DNA from: Ignavibacteriota bacterium
Lineage (GTDB): Bacteria; Bacteroidota; Ignavibacteria; UBA10030; BY39
Reading direction: 5' to 3'
DNA length: 64,000 nucleotides
Assembly: GCA_003327435.1 (NCBI GenBank)
Contig: QOQV01000001.1
Span: 248,001 to 312,000, forward strand
The notes under the pieces were generated by a model that saw only the letters and a program-made list of their open reading frames with translations, was not told where the DNA came from and did not search any database. Below, in pieces: positions 9,006-17,503 of the stretch. Within the stretch, counting starts at the first letter, position 1, and every line of letters begins with the position of its first letter. The translations under genes were made by a program, and so were the position numbers.

Positions 9006-10013
9006 TTAAAAAGTAAAACCTAAAGAAAACCTCTGAATGTCCTTAAATACACCAAACTCTTCCGAACTAAAGTCAATTTTTAGTGTTGTATTACCAAAGA
9101 GATTGTACTTCAAACCGATTCCATAAGCAAAACCCTGATTTGCATCTGGTCTAAATAATGATTTGAAACCACTTCGCAAGAAGACATTATCGTTCCAGTT
9201 AAATTCAATCCCTGCATTTAGATATTGTGAGTTGTCGTTTGGATATAAAGCATCGAAAGAAGTGGTCAAGGTGTAATTAGAAATTTTTAAAACATCCATT
9301 GCAACTCCTACCTTGAATAGCAATGGTAAAGTCCAGGAATCTGTTTTTAAAATCGTAGTTATAGCAGGGTTATTTCCTCCATCACCAGGAGCAAGATCAA
9401 TTTTACGATAAAGGTCCTTACCTGTCATTTGCATTTCAGTTCCGAAATTCGATATACTCATTCCAATTTTCATATCATTAAAATAAGTTCTAAACAAAAT
9501 TCCAACATCAAGAGCAATAGCGCTTGCTGAAGTATGCCAGATTCTCTGTTGAATATACTTAATTGTTCCGCCAATTGAAAATCTATCGGTTAAATTTCTT
9601 GCATACGAAACTCCAATTGCAAGATCAGCTGCATCCCAGTATTGTTGTGTACCTTCAGGATTTTCAATTGTGGTAATTTCTTCCTGTCCATAATCAAGAT
9701 AAGTAAAATTTAAGCCAACAGCGTTTTCATCATCGATGGATATTACCAAACCAGCCCAGTTTAAATCCGTATCTACAAGCCAGGGGGTATGTGCTATGAT
9801 AAACTCGTTATTCTTAAGTCGAGATATACCACCCGGATTTGAATACAATGTAAATGCATCGTTAGCGACCGCAACGAAAGAACCTCCAAGAGCAGAAGTT
9901 CTTGGCGATATATCAATCCCCAAAAAAGGTGCTGCTGTTGTTCCAACCTTTGATTGAGAACGGACAAGACCCGTGATTATTAATATCATCAAAATTATTT
10001 TAATATTTTTCAT
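9006..10013 (-). CDS. PorV/PorQ-family outer-membrane beta-barrel protein
   Basis: The 335-residue product has a signal peptide (KNIKIILMILIITGLVRS) and the family signature GIDISPRTSALGGSFVAVANDAF written across residues 30-60, then LYSNPGG, typical of PorV and PorQ-like proteins of the FadL-type fold. PorV acts at the outer membrane as the shuttle that carries type IX cargo to the sortase. The last residues FSLGFTF end in an aromatic, as outer-membrane barrels do. I chose the ATG at 10013, with AGGTG five bases before it, over a GTG at 10028. It lies between two T9SS-type protein genes, which fits a cargo-specific role. Many paralogues occur in this lineage, so it may not be the main PorV. 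Confidence 0.82.
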   Translation of the reverse strand: MKNIKIILMILIITGLVRSQSKVGTTAAPFLGIDISPRTSALGGSFVAVANDAFTLYSNPGGISRLKNNEFIIAHTPWLVDTDLNWAGLVISIDDENAVGLNFTYLDYGQEEITTIENPEGTQQYWDAADLAIGVSYARNLTDRFSIGGTIKYIQQRIWHTSASAIALDVGILFRTYFNDMKIGMSISNFGTEMQMTGKDLYRKIDLAPGDGGNNPAITTILKTDSWTLPLLFKVGVAMDVLKISNYTLTTSFDALYPNDNSQYLNAGIEFNWNDNVFLRSGFKSLFRPDANQGFAYGIGLKYNLFGNTTLKIDFSSEEFGVFKDIQRFSLGFTF

Positions 10014-10027
10014 AATGCACCTATTCA

Positions 10028-13000
10028 CTATTTTATAATAGCAATTTTACCGTATTGAATTCCAACTTCTGGAGCATCTACCACATAAAAATAAACTCCA
10101 TAAGCCACATCCAGATTTTCCTTTGTTTTGAGATCCCAGGTGACTTCGCCTTCAAAAATGTTTCCGTTATGATATAGTGTCCGTATGTGCTCTCCTCTAA
10201 CTGTGTAAATTTCGATCCTGGAATTGACAGGAACATTTGTAAAAGTAATTTTTCGTTCACCTCTTCCGGTTATGCCAGTTGGTAATGGTTGTTCCTGTGT
10301 TGTGGCAACCACATACGGATTTGGTACAACTTTTACTTTATTCATTTCAGTTTTTGCTTTTTGCCTATCAATGGTTGCACCTACAGTGGTAAATTCAAAT
10401 TCATCGCTTTTATTAAATGGTTTTGAAATGGATATTAATAACTTCTCACCACCAAGTGGTCTGTGTGAAATTGAATCAACACCTGTAAAAGTAATTAACC
10501 AGGATATAGTTGGTTTTGCAAGAGAATCAATTATCACTATAGCATCCTGGTCAGAAAGTGTATCGGGCACTGGATTACCAGGTTTTCTTTCAAGGAATCC
10601 ATACTTAACTTCAAATTTGTTTTCTGGATCAGTAACATTGTAAATTTTGAAATTAGTTCGCTTAGCCGGAACATTATTACCAAGGAATGGAGTCAAAGAT
10701 GTTGACATCTGATCAAATGTATCAAAGAATTCTATTTCGTAGTCGAACGGTGTTGCAACTCCTTTTACATTATTATTATTTCTTAAATCGAATGGACGAA
10801 CAGAAAATTTTAACTGGTTTGAATAATTATTATTCCAGAAGGAATTAGCAGAATCAAATTTTATTTCCCACTTATTCTGAAAATTCAAGCTTATACCATC
10901 GAAAATATCACTATCTTTTGATTCTTTCAAGAATGGTGAGTTTTGTATGTATGGACTTTTTCTTATTATAATTTGAGGTTCATTGCTATTGGTAATATCA
11001 ATTACCTGATAGTAGGATGTTAGTGGAATCATTTCTGCATTATCTTTAAAATCAATATTTGGTTCCCCCACATCTGGTTTGCCATTACCCTGTGTACCAT
11101 CAGTGTCCATTGTAGTTGAATCTCCATCTGCACCCACATCATCACCCCAGAATAATATATTACCGAGACTATCTTTTATATGATTACGCCAATTTTCATT
11201 ATTATCGATGCTATCATTCCGTGTATCATAGAACTTCACAATGTATTTATGTCCGTCTTTTACCTTAGTTGGATCTATAACATTATAGAAAATTTTGCCC
11301 TGTGCTCTTCCCTTCGTTTTTATTAATTCAACCCCTGATGGAGGTGGGATATAACCCGCTGGTGGCTTTTGTGGAATTACCCATGCAGTATTTAAATCCG
11401 TAGTTATTTTTCCTGTTGCATCACGCGCTATGAATTTTGTATTTTCAGATGGTGGTAAATTTTTCTCAACATCACCTCTATCGTAAGCTACGACTGCATA
11501 ATAATAAATCTTTCCATTTTCAACTGTACTATCAATGAATGAATGTTGAATGCCAACATCATCACCTAAAAAATATTTTACACCTTTACCAAAATCATTA
11601 GGAAAATAACCAGAAATTCCATTTTTCAAATCAAACTGAGCAAGTGGTCGATCAAATAGTGGATTTCCTTTACCGTCGCTGATTACACGAATATCATTGA
11701 AGTTGGGTTCGGTTGAGCGATAAATTTTATAACCTTCAAAATCATTAATTTTTAGATCCGAATCAAAAGTTTTTTCTTCAGCTGTACGGTCCCAGTAAAT
11801 AGTAACTTTACCATCACCTGGTACGACAGTTATTTTTGGTTTTTCTGGTGGTTTAGCAAATTTATAATTATTGGAATATATTTGTTTCATTGTGCGGAGA
11901 TTTGAATATAATGAAGAAGTATCGAATTGATTTCGAGCAGGTGCTTCACCAAAGAAAAGTGCCAGCGAAAATCTTTCTGTTTTTCCAGCAGGAAGTGGGA
12001 AGTAACCAGAACCGTAAATAAAATCTCCATCCTCACCGCGAATCGCAACATTGTTAACAAAGTTGTTTGGGACTTCGAAGAAACCGGGTGCCATACGCTG
12101 CCAAAGATTTTCATCATTTGCCATTGAGATATTACCCGCTGGAACAAAATACTCAAAGCTTGTAAGTCCAATCATATCTGATTCATCAATATCAAGTGCA
12201 TCAAAATTTGGTTCACCGGGATCTGGTTTCCCGTTACCTTCTCCAAAATCTCCAGTACCCGCAACACCATCAGAACCAACATCATCTGTTGTTGGGTCCC
12301 AATCGCCATCGTTATCAATCCCGTCATCTCGCGACTCATCAATCAGAGGATTATTCAACCCAATCCCTAAAAAATAATTCTTGTATTTCACTGGATTAAG
12401 TTTTTCGAATAATATTGTTCCATCAGCTCTTCGACGAATTTGTTTGTAATGCAGTTCAGGATTTTCATCAATTAAACCATCTAAATCATCATCATAACCA
12501 TTATTTACAATTTCAACCAAAGTATCGCCTGGTGCTATTGAATAAACTTTACCCTGCGAGATAACTTCTGTTCGTACAGAAGGTACATCCATAACAGTTC
12601 TTGTGAATGTCTTTTTATCAATTAAAACTATTTTATTATTTGGAAAGTTTGGATTTGAACCAGGTTGGAGTGAGAGAATTCTTGGTTGAAAATCAAACTC
12701 TGTAAAGAAATTACCAGGACCGTTTCTTCCATCACCGTCGTTATCCACACCATCATAAGAATTAGAAGGGCTTTCTAAGAAAGCGTATCCAACAAAACCT
12801 ACACTCTTTGGATCCGGTTGCCATTTTGGATTTGCAGTTGGATCAATATTAAAATCATAATCCCAGCTATATGTAAGATCCTCCCGTACATCAAAGAAAC
12901 TCACATCATCGTTCCATTCATTGCCACTAATACCAACATAAGTTCCAACTATCATACCAAATGCAACTTTAGGATAATCAATTTTACTTTTGTTTGTAAT

Positions 13001-13744
13001 TTCATATAGCCAGAAGATTCCATCCTGTGCGAGAAAATTATTCCATTGTAATGCTCTAACCTTCACCTCAAGGCCAAGCCCTTTGCGTGTTAAATCAGTT
13101 GAATCAGGCACAAACATAAACGCAGAGGAATCGGCGCTAAAAATTTTCCAATCAGGTGCATAAAACTCTTCATCAGCATTATCATCCATTTTAAAGTATG
13201 TTTCCTGATCAGCATTCATTACCCCTCTACCAAAATAGCCATTCCATTCTGGATTCCCCTGAGCATCGATCCAGGTTGGGCGGTCAGGCCAGAAAGGTGG
13301 CCAGGTTTCGCGAATATTGCTAACTGCAACACTTGCACCTGGTACATTGCGGTTCGGGTTAGCATATCCCGGTAGTGGTTCAAATCCCCAGAATGCACCA
13401 CCACCAGGTGGTCCATCACCTCCACCGGGTCTTTCAACAGGACATATAACAACAGAATGAAAGGTTGTGTCTACAATCGTTCCATCAGGCCTTCTCTTTT
13501 TAACCGGAACTTCGACTGCAACAAGTGGTGAAACATCACCCACATAACCATTATCGTCATATTTCCAAGCAGCACGTGGTCCAATTCCAATAGGTTGTGC
13601 AATGACCCCATAATTTCCGAAAACAGTTTTTACCCTGTTACCGTTTAATGTGCCTGATTTTCTGAAGGTTCTGTCCCCTCTCAAATCCTGTGCATTTGTT
13701 AAAGTTACAGTAAATAAAATTAAAATCGTGATAAATTTTTTCAT
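10028..13744 (-). CDS. Giant secreted protein with Ca-binding-like repeats and divergent T9SS C-terminal domain
   Basis: This 1238-residue protein has a signal peptide (MKKFITILILFTVTLTNA). It shows several Asp/Gly-rich calcium-binding-like stretches such as DGVDNDGDGRNGPGN, DDGIDNDGDWDPTTDD and DVGADGDSTTMDTDGTQG, fibronectin type III-like segments around GDGKVTIYWDRTAEEKTFD, and a C-terminal domain starting KVKVVPNPYV and ending YGVYFYVVDAP then IQYGKIAIIK, a divergent form of the T9SS sorting domain. It is co-oriented with the TonB-dependent receptor (18 bp upstream) and a PorV-like gene. No catalytic motif was recognised. A surface adhesin or scaffold paired with the receptor is a guess; only secretion is supported. 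Confidence 0.75.
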   Translation of the reverse strand: MKKFITILILFTVTLTNAQDLRGDRTFRKSGTLNGNRVKTVFGNYGVIAQPIGIGPRAAWKYDDNGYVGDVSPLVAVEVPVKKRRPDGTIVDTTFHSVVICPVERPGGGDGPPGGGAFWGFEPLPGYANPNRNVPGASVAVSNIRETWPPFWPDRPTWIDAQGNPEWNGYFGRGVMNADQETYFKMDDNADEEFYAPDWKIFSADSSAFMFVPDSTDLTRKGLGLEVKVRALQWNNFLAQDGIFWLYEITNKSKIDYPKVAFGMIVGTYVGISGNEWNDDVSFFDVREDLTYSWDYDFNIDPTANPKWQPDPKSVGFVGYAFLESPSNSYDGVDNDGDGRNGPGNFFTEFDFQPRILSLQPGSNPNFPNNKIVLIDKKTFTRTVMDVPSVRTEVISQGKVYSIAPGDTLVEIVNNGYDDDLDGLIDENPELHYKQIRRRADGTILFEKLNPVKYKNYFLGIGLNNPLIDESRDDGIDNDGDWDPTTDDVGSDGVAGTGDFGEGNGKPDPGEPNFDALDIDESDMIGLTSFEYFVPAGNISMANDENLWQRMAPGFFEVPNNFVNNVAIRGEDGDFIYGSGYFPLPAGKTERFSLALFFGEAPARNQFDTSSLYSNLRTMKQIYSNNYKFAKPPEKPKITVVPGDGKVTIYWDRTAEEKTFDSDLKINDFEGYKIYRSTEPNFNDIRVISDGKGNPLFDRPLAQFDLKNGISGYFPNDFGKGVKYFLGDDVGIQHSFIDSTVENGKIYYYAVVAYDRGDVEKNLPPSENTKFIARDATGKITTDLNTAWVIPQKPPAGYIPPPSGVELIKTKGRAQGKIFYNVIDPTKVKDGHKYIVKFYDTRNDSIDNNENWRNHIKDSLGNILFWGDDVGADGDSTTMDTDGTQGNGKPDVGEPNIDFKDNAEMIPLTSYYQVIDITNSNEPQIIIRKSPYIQNSPFLKESKDSDIFDGISLNFQNKWEIKFDSANSFWNNNYSNQLKFSVRPFDLRNNNNVKGVATPFDYEIEFFDTFDQMSTSLTPFLGNNVPAKRTNFKIYNVTDPENKFEVKYGFLERKPGNPVPDTLSDQDAIVIIDSLAKPTISWLITFTGVDSISHRPLGGEKLLISISKPFNKSDEFEFTTVGATIDRQKAKTEMNKVKVVPNPYVVATTQEQPLPTGITGRGERKITFTNVPVNSRIEIYTVRGEHIRTLYHNGNIFEGEVTWDLKTKENLDVAYGVYFYVVDAPEVGIQYGKIAIIK

Positions 13745-13762
13745 ATCTAATTCTATTATTTA

Positions 13763-16540
13763 TTAAAAGTAAAATGAAACTCCAAATTCAACAGTTCTTG
13801 GTTGAGAATAAAATGTTGGATTCTTGAAATACTCACCCAGTGTATTCACGAGTTCAGGTTGCTGATTACGGCGTGCTTGAAGTTCATATATTGTATAATC
13901 AGCTCTTCCAGTATCATCATAAACATTAATCTGATTTTTTATATCAAATATGTTAATAATGCGTGTAAAAATACTGATTCTAAAATTCTTAATAACAAAA
14001 TCTTTATAAGCTCTCAAGTCGACATTAATATACGATGGTTTAGTTTCACTATTAATTAACAACACACCAATATCTGCTGATTGAGGTGGTGTGTATGGAG
14101 TTCCGCTTCCGTATTGAATAATAACACTTGCACCCCAATTATTTGGTACGATGTAATTGATAGTAGAATTTAGTGTATGGCGTTGATCCCAATCGAGCGG
14201 TACGAGTTGCATATCTGGCAACCTTCCACCCGCAATTGCATTGCGAGTTGCTGCAGGATCGCTTGAATTCCCTTTTGCAATCTGATATGTATAATCAAGA
14301 GTTGCTGATAAGCCCTGTGTAAAGCGCTGATTCAGTGAAACAATTATACCTCTTACAAAACCAAAATCACTATTCACATACTTACTATATTTAGCAGATC
14401 CACCAAAAATGAAAATCTCCTCAGCTGTTGTCCCTGCAAGATTTCTTATATCCCGCACATAACCTGTAAGAAACATACTCAGGTTGTCAGTAAGTTGTTG
14501 TTGTAATCCCACTTCGTAACTGACAGTTTGTTGAGGTTTCAAATCAGCATTTCCTACAATTCCGATGTTTCCAGTACCTGTGCCAAGTTTAAAGTAAGGA
14601 TTCTGGTAAAGTAAATCAAAAGCTGGAAGTTGGAAAAAGTGTCCATAGGAAAAATGAATTATACCCCTATCAGTTATAGGAAATGCAATACCAACTCGTG
14701 GAGATATCTGGAATTTATCTGATGGTCTTTTATACCAGTAACTCATCCTCTCTTCCAAAGTTTTATCTGGTTCATCATCCTGTTTTACTCCATCACCATT
14801 AAAATCATGAAATCTATTAGATGGTTTTAATGGATCAAACACATTGGGATCAGACGGATCTGATAAAATCCAGCCATCGGATCTGAAAAAATCTCCTCTC
14901 ACGCCTACATTTACAATCATATCTTTAAATTCCATCTTATCCTGTATGTATGCAGAAAATTCTATTGGTTTTCGTTTGTAGTAATTGTAAGAATATCCAG
15001 AAATATCTCCAATTCTCGTTTGTATGAACGGGTTGTTATCATCTTTGTCAGTATTTGGATTTCGACTCAGGTCTGCATCCGATGGAATAAGATTTATATC
15101 TTCATAACTTATTTGATGTTGTCTGAACTCAATACCCATTTTTACAAGATGGGTTTGGGTGATTTGTGAGGTTAAATCGAATTTGCCTGTCCAGCTTTCC
15201 GTAAATCTCCTAAATCTACTCAGGTTGCCACCACCAGTTCTGAAACTATATGGTGGTTGTTGATTGATTAAATTTGGATGTGTGTATCTTGGATCATGTG
15301 GGTCTTTGTATTGATAATGCCAGTAACTCTTGAAGAAATTTGATACACCAACAGTGTAGAAAGTGTTGCTCGATAATGTATGTGTTAAGGTAGAGATATT
15401 TGAATAACCAATTCGGAATCTCTGTAAATTACCATCTGGATTGTATTTTAAAGAAAAATCATAATCCTGATAATTTACTTTATCAATAAAATAATTGTGA
15501 GTAAGCTTCAATGACGGTAAAATATTGTATGAAGCTTTGAATTGTAAGTAAATTTTCTTATTCCAGTTCATTGGTACAAGTTTATTATCTCCAGATTTGT
15601 TAATTATCCATTTTGTAACATCTGGATCAGCATTTTTTGTAATATCCCAGGGATTAAACTTTCGAATGCCCCACAACCAGCCGCTATTATAATAATAGCG
15701 AGCATTCAAGTAAAAGAAAATTTTGTTTTGTAAAATTGGACCGCTGAAACTTCCTTCATAATTATGAATAGAATACGGATCTATTTTATCTATTGCTAAA
15801 AATATATCCTTATGTGTGCTAAGATTATCACCAAAATAGGTTGTGAAGCTTCCCCTATATTCATTACCGCCATCTTTTGTACTTATATTTACAATTGCCG
15901 ACATTGCCTGTCCATATTCAGCGTTGAAAGCTCCACTTATCATCTGAAGTTCCTGAATTGCATCCTTACCTACTTCAATTACAATACCACCATCATACAC
16001 ATCGGTTACAGGTACACCATCAACCCAGTATGCAATTTCACCGTTTCTTCCGCCTCGAACATGCCCTGCCATAACCCCTGCTTGAAGATTTATCAACTGT
16101 GTAAATTCTCGTACCGGCAGTGCTTGAATGGCTTCAGCATTCACAATTGCTGTAGAAGCAGTCAAATCCTTCTGTACCATTGGTCGCTCTGCTGTCACAA
16201 CTACCTCCTTAACCTCAAGTACAGTTTCGCTTAATGCGAAATCCTGACGTGTGGTCAAATCGGTTTGGACATTTACATTTTTAACTGTTACAGGATTATA
16301 ACCTAATATCGAAGCTTTTAAAACATATGTCCCGGGTGGTATATTTAGAATTGTATAGTTACCATCAATATCTGTTGCTGCGCCGAAAGTTGTACCTTCG
16401 ATTATAACATTAACGCCAATTAATGGTTCGTTAGTCTTTGCATCTGTAACTTTACCCGCAATTTTTCCTGTATTACCTCCTAAACAAAATTCGTTCAAAA
16501 AAATTAAAGTGAAAAAAAGAGTTAGTATCCTAATTTTCAT
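13763..16540 (-). CDS. TonB-dependent receptor with carboxypeptidase-regulatory-like N-domain
   Basis: The 925-residue outer-membrane protein should import a large substrate using energy passed through TonB. After the signal peptide comes a CarboxypepD_reg-like domain (about residues 25-115, GKVTDAKTNEPLIGVNV and DGNYTILNIPPGTYVL), then a plug domain (about 120-240, TAERPMVQKDL, WVDGVPVTD, YGQAMSAIVNI), then a long barrel ending VEFGVSFYF with the terminal Phe required for barrel assembly. It leads a minus-strand unit with a giant secreted protein, a PorV-like protein and a carbohydrate-binding-like cargo, which resembles Sus-type pairs but lacks a SusD protein. Substrate unknown. It is divergent from rpmH across a 182-bp gap. 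Confidence 0.88.
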   Translation of the reverse strand: MKIRILTLFFTLIFLNEFCLGGNTGKIAGKVTDAKTNEPLIGVNVIIEGTTFGAATDIDGNYTILNIPPGTYVLKASILGYNPVTVKNVNVQTDLTTRQDFALSETVLEVKEVVVTAERPMVQKDLTASTAIVNAEAIQALPVREFTQLINLQAGVMAGHVRGGRNGEIAYWVDGVPVTDVYDGGIVIEVGKDAIQELQMISGAFNAEYGQAMSAIVNISTKDGGNEYRGSFTTYFGDNLSTHKDIFLAIDKIDPYSIHNYEGSFSGPILQNKIFFYLNARYYYNSGWLWGIRKFNPWDITKNADPDVTKWIINKSGDNKLVPMNWNKKIYLQFKASYNILPSLKLTHNYFIDKVNYQDYDFSLKYNPDGNLQRFRIGYSNISTLTHTLSSNTFYTVGVSNFFKSYWHYQYKDPHDPRYTHPNLINQQPPYSFRTGGGNLSRFRRFTESWTGKFDLTSQITQTHLVKMGIEFRQHQISYEDINLIPSDADLSRNPNTDKDDNNPFIQTRIGDISGYSYNYYKRKPIEFSAYIQDKMEFKDMIVNVGVRGDFFRSDGWILSDPSDPNVFDPLKPSNRFHDFNGDGVKQDDEPDKTLEERMSYWYKRPSDKFQISPRVGIAFPITDRGIIHFSYGHFFQLPAFDLLYQNPYFKLGTGTGNIGIVGNADLKPQQTVSYEVGLQQQLTDNLSMFLTGYVRDIRNLAGTTAEEIFIFGGSAKYSKYVNSDFGFVRGIIVSLNQRFTQGLSATLDYTYQIAKGNSSDPAATRNAIAGGRLPDMQLVPLDWDQRHTLNSTINYIVPNNWGASVIIQYGSGTPYTPPQSADIGVLLINSETKPSYINVDLRAYKDFVIKNFRISIFTRIINIFDIKNQINVYDDTGRADYTIYELQARRNQQPELVNTLGEYFKNPTFYSQPRTVEFGVSFYF

Positions 16541-16669
16541 AATTAATGGACCTTTTGCTGTTTAAATTCTGGAAAAAAATACAACTAATTAAAATAAAAA
16601 ACAAGTAATTAACACTTTGTTTTTTAGCTTAAATTTGATTATCTTTATACACATTTGAGAATAATTTAT

Positions 16670-16697
16670 AGGATTGTGATTGAACAATCCTTTTTTT
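16670..16697 (+). terminator. Hairpin plus T-tract in the rpmH leader, likely attenuator
   Basis: AGGATTGT (16670-16677) and ACAATCCT (16684-16691) form an eight-base-pair stem with a six-base loop, followed by seven T residues (16691-16697). It has the form of an intrinsic terminator on the plus strand. The gene to its left runs in the opposite direction, so the only transcripts it could end start in the 130 bp just upstream and lead into rpmH, 25 bp further on. The T-tract exists only in the plus direction. Regulation by attenuation is therefore inferred. Confidence 0.6.
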
Positions 16698-16722
16698 GTA
16701 ACAATCTAAGAAGGAATTAATA

Positions 16723-16869
16723 ATGAAAAGAACTTTTCAACCAAGTAATCGAAAAAGACGCAATAAGCACGGTTTCAGAGCAAGGATGAAAACCAAAACA
16801 GGTCGAGCAATTCTTTCGCGCAGACGAGCGAAAGGCAGAAAGAAATTAACAGTCAGCGATGAGAAGTAA
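16723..16869 (+). CDS. rpmH: 50S ribosomal protein L34
   Basis: The 48-residue protein reads [20 protein letters not shown] and continues [28 protein letters not shown], the canonical L34 sequence with a short extra acidic tail. AAGGA stands eight bases before the ATG. It begins the rpmH-rnpA-yidD-yidC block conserved in almost all bacteria; rnpA starts five bases after its stop. Confidence 0.98.
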   Translation: MKRTFQPSNRKRRNKHGFRARMKTKTGRAILSRRRAKGRKKLTVSDEK

Positions 16870-16874
16870 ATTTT

Positions 16875-17276
16875 TTGAGATACACGCTCAGAAAATCAGA
16901 AATTTTAAGAGGCAAACATAATTTCCAGAAGGTCTTCAATTCAGGTGAAAGAATTTATAATAATTTAATTAATTCTTTTTACCTGATAGAGAAAACAGAC
17001 ACCAAAGAGAACAAAATAGTTGCTGGATTTTTAGTAAACAGAAAGATAAAAAGTGCGGTGATAAGGAATAGATGCAGGCGTCTGATGCGCGAAAGTTACA
17101 GATTAAATAAAAATATACTAAACATCCAAACAAAAAATTTTTATAATGTTTCAATCATTTTCTACTTTAAAAAGATAATTGAAGACAAAAAAATAAAGTT
17201 ACAGCAAGTGGCTGATGATATTGTGAACAGTTTGCTGAGAATAAAAGATGAAATCCTGAGAAAAGATTCAATATGA
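16875..17276 (+). CDS. rnpA: Ribonuclease P protein component, TTG start
   Basis: RnpA is the protein subunit that assists the catalytic RNA of RNase P in maturing tRNA 5' ends. The 133-residue product has the N-terminal LRKSEILRGKHNFQKVFNSG and the signature KSAVIRNRCRRLMRESYRLNK (around residues 56-76), where the Arg-rich RNR motif binds RNA. The start is TTG at 16875; no ATG exists at a suitable position. Its last bases overlap the yidD start (ATGA at 17273-17276), suggesting translational coupling. Confidence 0.95.
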   Translation: MRYTLRKSEILRGKHNFQKVFNSGERIYNNLINSFYLIEKTDTKENKIVAGFLVNRKIKSAVIRNRCRRLMRESYRLNKNILNIQTKNFYNVSIIFYFKKIIEDKKIKLQQVADDIVNSLLRIKDEILRKDSI

Positions 17277-17485
17277 ACTTAATAGCAATTTACACAATTA
17301 AACTTTACCGAATATTGATTTCGCCCTTACTTCCTGCAAACACCTGCAGATTTTATCCTACCTGTTCTGCATACTCGCTGGAAGCATTCCAAAAATACAA
17401 TTTCTTCAAAGCTCTTTGGTTAAGTATCAAACGGATAGCAAGATGCCATCCCCTCAACAAAGGTGGATATGATCCACTTCCTTAA
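17273..17485 (+). CDS. yidD: Membrane protein insertion efficiency factor YidD
   Basis: YidD is a small membrane-associated protein that assists insertion of proteins with YidC. The 70-residue product has the conserved core YRILISPLLPANTCRFYPTC followed by SAYSLEAFQKY and ARCHPLNKGGYDPLP, with the three conserved cysteines. It overlaps rnpA by four bases and is followed after 18 bp by yidC. Confidence 0.96.
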   Translation: MNLIAIYTIKLYRILISPLLPANTCRFYPTCSAYSLEAFQKYNFFKALWLSIKRIARCHPLNKGGYDPLP

Positions 17486-17503
17486 AAATTTAATGGAGAA
17501 AAG

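Noticed and set aside
12196-12399. Plus-strand open frame rich in His and Gln within the giant secreted protein gene
   Set aside because: It is antisense to the Asp/Gly-rich repeats; low complexity and no ribosome-binding site mark it as a shadow frame.
16541-16722. Possible replication origin next to rpmH, with a DnaA-box-like TTATACACA at 16645-16653
   Set aside because: Only one box-like sequence was seen, dnaA and dnaN are not adjacent, and no AT-rich 13-mer series stands out from the generally AT-rich DNA.
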